From: Guyanagaster necrorhizus
Lineage: Eukaryota; Basidiomycota; Agaricomycetes; Agaricales; Physalacriaceae
Assembly (NCBI RefSeq): GCF_019112545.1
Contig: NW_025064936.1
Span: forward strand, 62,947-126,946
Direction: 5' to 3'
DNA length: 64,000 bases
A model generated the notes under the pieces. It saw only the letters and a program-made list of their open reading frames with translations. It was not told the origin of the DNA and did no database searches. A program made the translations under genes and the position numbers. Numbering within the stretch: position 1 is the stretch's first letter; each line of letters begins with the position of its first letter. Below, in pieces: positions 57,696-64,000 of this stretch.

Positions 57696-60600
57696 TGAGA
57701 AGAAGAAGAAGAAAACGAACATATTGGCGCAATGTCTCGAGATCTCCCTGGAGAATGATCAGCTAGAGGGTCAAGTAACAAAGGGAGAGGCACAGATATG
57801 TTGTTTCCCTTTGGATCTCGTCTTCCTTGGAGCTTTTGAACTGGTCGTCTTGGTGCCCAGCATGATGAAAGAAAAGTATCGGACTCAGTAGAGGATGATG
57901 GGACCGTAGAAGACCTGAACGTTTTTATTGTCCTCAAGGTCCAAGTGGCAGGATGTGTTTTCCGAGTTCGGAGCACAGTAAAAGCAGTGATATTGACATA
58001 GCTGTATTGTTAGATGAGCATTGTACGAACAAAGCCAAGGACAAGTCGTCTCCATCCGATCATCTTTTGACAAGAATGAAAGATCCTTAAGGCAAACAAT
58101 CAATAGGCGCACGAACATGGATTTGCCAGCTCCCACCTTCAAAAGATAGACTTGTCCTCAGTTTACCCGAACAAACGAGCAGAAATGCAATCTGAATTGC
58201 GGCACCGGCCTCTTTTAACATCGAGGCCTTTTACGGACCAAATGAACACCCGACCCACCAAGGCGTTGGCACGGTCATATTGCAGTTGACTTGGTCTTTC
58301 GCGACAAACTGGTCACAACTGGGCCAGTAATAGACCGATGCGTCGGTGGAAATTATATATCGGCAACTAACATAACAGACAGATGCAGGATTTACCCAGT
58401 CTGGCCAAGACATCTTTATCTCCTGGCCGACGTGCTAGAAAAGACAGGGGAGCACCAGGTTCGTTCTTCCGAGACAGCAGATACAAACCGACAAAGAATG
58501 CGTATTGTCCATCCTTCCAACAACTGCGGGTGTCCTTTGTGGCCTTAGCTAGATAAATCCAACACGACGTGTTTATTAATAGAGATGAACATCATATATC
58601 GTATTTGCCACTTCATACGGAAGGAGCCATCGGTTGAAGGCTAGTCAGAGTTCCGCTAGCAAGGGAATGAGCCAAGGAAGGAATGAAAACGATAAGCTCA
58701 CGTTGTTGGATGCGGACGGCGCGTTTTCAGAGAGGAAGAGGCGCGTCCCACTGGAATTATAGAACTGCTTTGACCATGGCCAGAGAGAGACCGATCTCGC
58801 TACCACGGCTGCCACCAGAAATTCTTGCTACCGCTAACCATGACCAGTGTTACAGGTGGATTGAAACCAAGCGAATCTAATACCGGGAAGATTAGATAGA
58901 CTCAAAGAGAACTGGGGCACATATGTACGCTCTGGCCAATCTCGCTCTTCAGAGAGAATTCGAAGATTCTAGCGAACAAAGACTGGCTGAGATATCTGTA
59001 GCTTGGATGACTTCGGTAACTGTAATTGCCGAGATAAGATCGTATGAATGTGCAACAATAATCAATCAAACGTACCGGCGCCGAGCTATGTGCGACATCA
59101 CATAAAACACCAGACCAGGTAGAGCAGGCTTCTGGGACTCGTCCGACGTCCTGCGAGCTTCCCGTCAGAACCCTTGACAACAGATGAGAAGGAATAAAGG
59201 AAGACAGGACGACTAATTTACCGGAATGGATTGACTTCAGTCCAGCAATGGTTATTCGCGGTGCAGAAGAAGTCCTATCGGATAACCGGCCCAAGGAAAC
59301 GATTAACAGGATTTGACTTTCAGTTTGTGCCGGTGCGGGTGCTTCGACATACTATACAATTTAGATCTGCAAAGAGAGTATTATTGGCCATGGAGGTTAG
59401 AAAATAAAGACGACTTACATGAACAGCGACAATAAAGGAGCAATGGCTTTCTTGAATCGTAATTGCAGGATCCAAGGACATGCTATACGTTTTCCCTACA
59501 ACGATGAGTGCATATAGCACGAAGAGCTGGGAGAATGACGCGAAGATGAAGCGTCTGTTGGAACTCTGTTTCTTCCTGAGAGGAGTAAGACACCGATAAA
59601 TAACCTTTTACACGGTGGGATCTGATTCTTGGATTAGTGACTCGGAAAGCTTAGAAAATGTAGACATAGATTAAAGAAGATCATACCCCCACCGTCCACG
59701 GATCTTGGGTCTCTTCTCTCGCCAAGTACCTGCGCAAAAGGAAAGTTCAAAACATTGCCACAAAAGTCGATATAATCCGAGCGCCAAAGAGGATGTTGCT
59801 ACGCGACACAAGCCAATCTTGCGCTCCCATATTGGACTTTGTGGGCAGTCTCTGAGAAATGGTGGTGAAAAGAGGGTATCGTGGCGCGGATTGCCAAACC
59901 GAAGCTCCTGGAAATGTGACACCAATCAGCGGAAAATTCTACACTTGTTGAACGATACAGACCTGGGAGTCACGGTTCAGAACGCACAGACACGCGCCCG
60001 ATAACGTTGGTCCAACGGTTCAAGGGGTGTCGAAGCTGTGTAAGGAACATGCATTAAATAACGAGAAAGGAAAAGGCAGTCGACGCACCTATTGAACGGG
60101 TATTGATACCAATATCCACGGTTCATATGGCGGAAGACAGCGTTAGTGCGAGACAGTCGTGCGAACGGCCATGAACTTGGTATCTAGTTGGTAAAGGTAA
60201 ACTCTGCTGAATGCAAGAGGATAGCAAATTCCGCCGACGGTTCTGGAAGGTGACAGCAGCGGACCAATCATCCTGTCATGAGAGAGTCAGGAATGGATTG
60301 ACTGCATCCGAGGAGTGTTACAATATTCCCATCTCTTTACCACCCGTGTTCTTGCAGTTCGCTAGCAATTATCTTCCAGCCAGGAAATCGTTAGAGGTAT
60401 CTCTCCAGTGCGAGGCGCCTCGGGAGTGGAATCGGATAACACAGAAGATATACTAGAGATGTTCTCCGCTTTGAGGCAATGAGTGGAGCGCCGGTGGTGG
60501 CGGAAAATGAAATGAAAACATTCTCGGGTCGGCTATGCCGGCATCTACCATAACACGCGCGGAACGACCCGGTCTTCATATCCCGACTTCGCTTTCTGCC

Positions 60601-61751
60601 ATTCGCGGTGACTGTTCTTGCTAGCTCTTGCACAAACGAATACTGAATCTGGTTATAGAGTATCATATCACTTCTTGAAAAATATTCTGGACCTCTGTCT
60701 CGGAATCATTCTGATTCATTTCCAAATTGCTTCGCTTGCAGAAAGCTCTCTGAATCTGTCGTTCTTTTCTACATCTGTTAGTTGCCATTTCTGCCACATA
60801 AATATCTAACTCAGAGGTTAATTTTGAACTTGGAGCCGCCAGCTGTATCAAGATATTATTCTGCTGCTTGTTGTTGAACAATCCCAGCAACGCAACCTGA
60901 TATTTCTCTGTGATCACAGAATCCTCCTAGCTCTGCATAGAATCTCATTGGGTCGCTATGTCAAAATTTAAAGATACAGTACCGCCATATCTTTATCGGG
61001 GTCCTCACAAATCACGATTGTCGGCATAGTTGTTCGATTACACTGTTACCGTACACTTGGAAGCATTTTCACTTTCGAGCATAGGATGCACAAAGAATCT
61101 CGCAGAAAATCACTCTTTGTAACTTTCTTGATATTGAAGGATGTGTTCAAGAGTCGATCCAGACGACGCGCATCTAGGAGAGAAACATAACGGCACGTGA
61201 TGTGACTGACGCGCGTTGAAGCTGCCGGCCTGACGGTTACTTGACAGTTGCGAAAAAACGCAACATCGCGGTTTTCCTTTGTTCCCCTCCCGTTTACAAA
61301 AGCCAACCGCACAACCGATTGCAAGGCTCGAAGCTAACCATAAAGGTCCGGGCATGCAACTTGTCGAAATCGATTACGATGCTGTTCCCCATACGATCGT
61401 GATCAAATCATCAGAGGAGTTTCGAGATAGAAAAATTCCCGAGGATCACATGGAACACGTCGAGGCCACAGAACCCCGGATGACCGTGATGCTATAAAAC
61501 TGATAGATTGTTTGATGCAATCGTGACCTATCTATTTGACTGGTCCACACTCGTTTAGATGTTCTCTCTCTCTACCACCTCATACTGGTAACTACGAATT
61601 TGATCCTTATCCGACGAGGAAAAGATAACCATGAGATACTCAGATCTGCAATCACGAGGTACAGTACATTCTAAGAGGCGAGAATTCTAGAACAAAAGCG
61701 CAATTGAAAATAATGAGTAGAACGGTCGAATATCTACAGCGGCGCTTCGCG
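57696..61751. other. Gene-poor 4-kb stretch
   Basis: Only short frames. Weak candidates are a Cys/Trp-rich minus frame at 58,231-58,413, minus frames at 58,902-59,520 with possible splice sites but no consistent joining, and a short plus frame ending at 61,497. None is supported enough to call. No repeats or LTR edges were seen. Confidence 0.45.
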
Positions 61752-62899
61752 TCATTCCGTACAAGTCACCTTCCACGCCCGTGGCAACAGAGTTTCGAGA
61801 TCCCGAATCTCGTTCTTGATGCTCCTTGACAGCCAAAGATCCATTTCCGTCATATCAGGTCCCCTATACACACCGTCTACAATCCAACACTCCAAGCGGT
61901 TACGAAGCAACGTCCCCACGCTGTGTCCAGGACGAACACAAAGTACCTTGCTCGATGCGGAGAGACACCAAGTCTCCAGATCGGACATGTTTAGGGCACG
62001 ACCTACAAGTTGCCCGTCGTTCAAGTCATTGAGATTGATCGGGTAGTTCATGTATTCCATGAACACACTGCAAGGCGAGTAGAGGTATAGGTGCCTGAGC
62101 GAGGTAAGTCGACGAATAAGGCGCAGAGAGAGGGGAAGCTTGTCTTCATCGTGCAGCCATTCATTCTTCGTGACCGTCGGAACAGTGTTTGTCCGGTGAT
62201 CCCCATGACAAACACGGTCGAGTGTGAGCGTGTTGATCTGGTGGAGAGGGAGATAGTCTATAATGTTCTCGATTGCGTCGGTGGAATCCGTACACCAAAT
62301 AGCTTCAAGGTTAATAATTGTCAAGTCGTGGATGGCCGGGAGGTCAAGATATTGCAACAAAAGTCTGACTTCTTGTGAGATTGTATACCCGAGAGTGAAG
62401 TGACCGACACGGGGAAGAGTGAGCCTTCTGTTGGTAAGACCGAAGTCATTGGGAAACTCGTCTGTGGAGATAACACCATTAAGCTCGAGAACCTCCACGG
62501 TATCGACACTTCCAGCCAGGATCCCTCGTAAAGTGGAGGCTCGCGTCGTCGTGAAATGGTGCTGATCCTATGCGAATGAATACATCGATATCTAGATGAG
62601 ATGAACGTTTGAGAAGTGAAGACACTCTAGGGAAGACCGCCTTGGGTCCCAAGTCGGGGTCAAGGACGAGCGCTGTAGCGGCCGGGCTAATCTGGCGAGC
62701 ATTCGGTGATGTAGAGGCGCGTCCACAGGGGTGGATAGTTAACTGCTAAGGCACGCCATCCTTTACATATGACGGAGAGGAGGAAAGGATAGTCAACCCG
62801 TCCGCTGGTCCATAGTGCGATGGTAAAAATTTCGATTAGAAGCTCGTTCGGGAGCTTCGTAATATGGTCCTCACGCGTCGTCTGTTCGGGTAGCTGCAC
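61752..62899 (-). pseudogene. F-box protein 4 (different family), frameshifted
   Basis: The minus frame from about 62,884 has a clear F-box (HITKLPNELLIEIFTIALWT, then LLSVICKGWRALAVNYPPLW). It stops at 62,687-62,689, but coding continues in the next frame (ISPAATALVLDPDLGPKAVF, then SHLDIDVFIRIGSAPFHDDA) and then, near 62,525, in the third (MEVLELNGVIST onwards) to 61,752, a 248-codon leucine-rich region with LTSLRHLYLYSP. No GT-AG intron removes the two shifts, so the gene is probably dead. A splice acceptor (CCGTGCAG) precedes the F-box, so a first exon may lie upstream; I could not place it. It is not close to the three F-box genes at 44-54 kb. Confidence 0.7.
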
Positions 62900-64000
62900 G
62901 GAAACGCGAAGGCTATAGTGAACGTCAGAAAGGCACTAATGTGTCGATGTGTTGAAGACATAGACACACTTCTGCATGACGGTGACTGGAATATCGAGAC
63001 TTTAGGGGAAGAATCAGAAGAAAGTATGGGAGAGAAGACGTGTAGTGGCTGCCTCAAGCAAGGCATCCTTATATGGTTGCCTTTGTTTGCAAACAAACAA
63101 TGAATTTTGTGACGCCGGGTGCCAGTGGCACCTAGGATCATAGGCGAATAGATTGTATGGTCTTTACGAAGGAGGTCGTAGGTCAGCGTCTTGGATTCGG
63201 TTGACTGGCGATGAGGCCCCTCAGGGGTCATAGAGAGGTCCGAGGGTGGCGTTTGTGGCGATCACTGATCGAACCACGGGGACCTGTATGTTTCGTTATT
63301 GCTCCCTGGCAGGTCAAAGCGTCACTTTCGTTGACCAACGACGCAAATGAAGATATCATAGACAACCGGGCATTTATTTTGTCCATCCTGAGTACTTCAT
63401 AACTGTCGGTAGCTGAGTCGTGCCCACGCGGTACCCGGCGGAAATATAGCTCCGCGACGATGGGTACTCTGCTGATTAACAGATTAGCAACCACACGGCG
63501 AAGATATATCATCATGGTCTGACGAACCTGCAATACATTAACGCAACAGAACCGCCAGAGAAAGTGCCGGTGGCCAATAAGTTGCCGCAAGAAACTCTAT
63601 AAGTGATTCGACGGATCTGCCGAGCCATTGATAAATGAGAAAGATAATCAGCGGGGAGTAGGGAGAAACTTACAGGAAACAGCGGACTGGGGATTTTACA
63701 AGTAGGGTGTGTCCGCACGAAGCGGACGAAGGCTCAAAAAATTGAGGTTCAAGGCCTACCATGGCAAAATGCCATACTCCCCCCCAAAAGAGGATGGAGA
63801 CAAGAGAAACCGACAAAGATTCGGCCTAGAGACAAGCTCGAAATCTAGCGCGGCACGAAATCATGTCAATCTCCGCCTCAAACGCGGAACGGAGGTGGAA
63901 CGTTAACATTCAGATAGGGATACAGAGACCGGTCGTTCAAGAAAACAGAGAACGAATGACAATTCAAGGACGAACCGGACCAGAGTTCGGATATCGAGAT
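62900..64000. other. End of window, no confident gene
   Basis: Short overlapping frames on both strands, none with recognisable domains or consistent introns. The 5' end of F-box 4 may reach into the first 200 bp. Confidence 0.45.

Noticed and set aside
58231..58413. Cys/Trp-rich minus-strand frame, possible small secreted protein
   Set aside because: No signal peptide, no supported exon structure and no known family; kept only as a weak candidate.
1..64000. CRISPR array, operon or prokaryotic island
   Set aside because: No regularly spaced repeats; genes are intron-rich and eukaryotic throughout.

Overview
This is a nuclear genome window from a filamentous basidiomycete, most likely a wood- or litter-degrading agaricomycete. 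The genes carry many short GT-AG introns of about 50-70 nt. The retroelements are Ty3/Gypsy chromoviruses. The host genes include F-box proteins, a multi-exon P450 and a relic GH7 cellobiohydrolase, all typical of such fungi.

The window has two compartments. From 1 to about 32,718 it is a nested graveyard of transposons. An almost unmutated 3' half of a chromovirus (1-1,849) adjoins roughly 31 kb in which CpG is nearly absent. That block holds three minus-strand gypsy relics (1,850-5,370; 7,215-10,575; 21,533-31,041), two plus-strand fragments, several LTRs and two copies of an unnamed LTR-like repeat (10,849-12,265 and 22,994-24,378). The 9.5-kb element at 21,533-31,041 is the best preserved: both LTRs, an exact 5-bp target duplication (TTCAC), and two later insertions inside its pol gene, each with its own target duplication. 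Between the transposons lies a small island of dead host genes: a multi-pass membrane protein (17,554-18,590, +) and a GH7 cellulase (19,564-20,973, -). Both still show intron boundaries but have stop codons and substitutions consistent with C-to-T decay.

From about 32,719 CpG returns abruptly and ordinary genes follow: a ChaC-type gamma-glutamylcyclotransferase (33,060-34,415, -), Mediator subunit MED21 (35,040-35,728, +), a C2H2 zinc-finger factor (39,064-40,257, +), a cytochrome P450 (42,392-44,570, +) and a zinc alcohol dehydrogenase (47,254-48,688, +). Three paralogous F-box genes on the minus strand flank or follow the ADH (44,644-46,555; 49,482-51,402, a pseudogene; 52,197-54,127). They share the same exon layout, including a 25-nt microexon. 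The last 10 kb is gene-poor, with an unrecognised gene carrying an in-frame stop (56,742-57,695, -) and a frameshifted F-box gene (61,752-62,899, -).

The genes do not form one pathway. The biological theme is the contact between a C-to-T-decayed transposon block, which has swallowed host genes, and a normal gene-bearing arm with an expanding and decaying F-box family. I did not find a clear new multi-gene system. The strongest leads are the sharply bounded CpG-depleted block with a dead cellulase, the LTR-like repeat pair, the F-box microexon family, and a P450 whose frameshift may be repaired by a shifted splice acceptor. All calls are from reading the sequence; no database search was possible.
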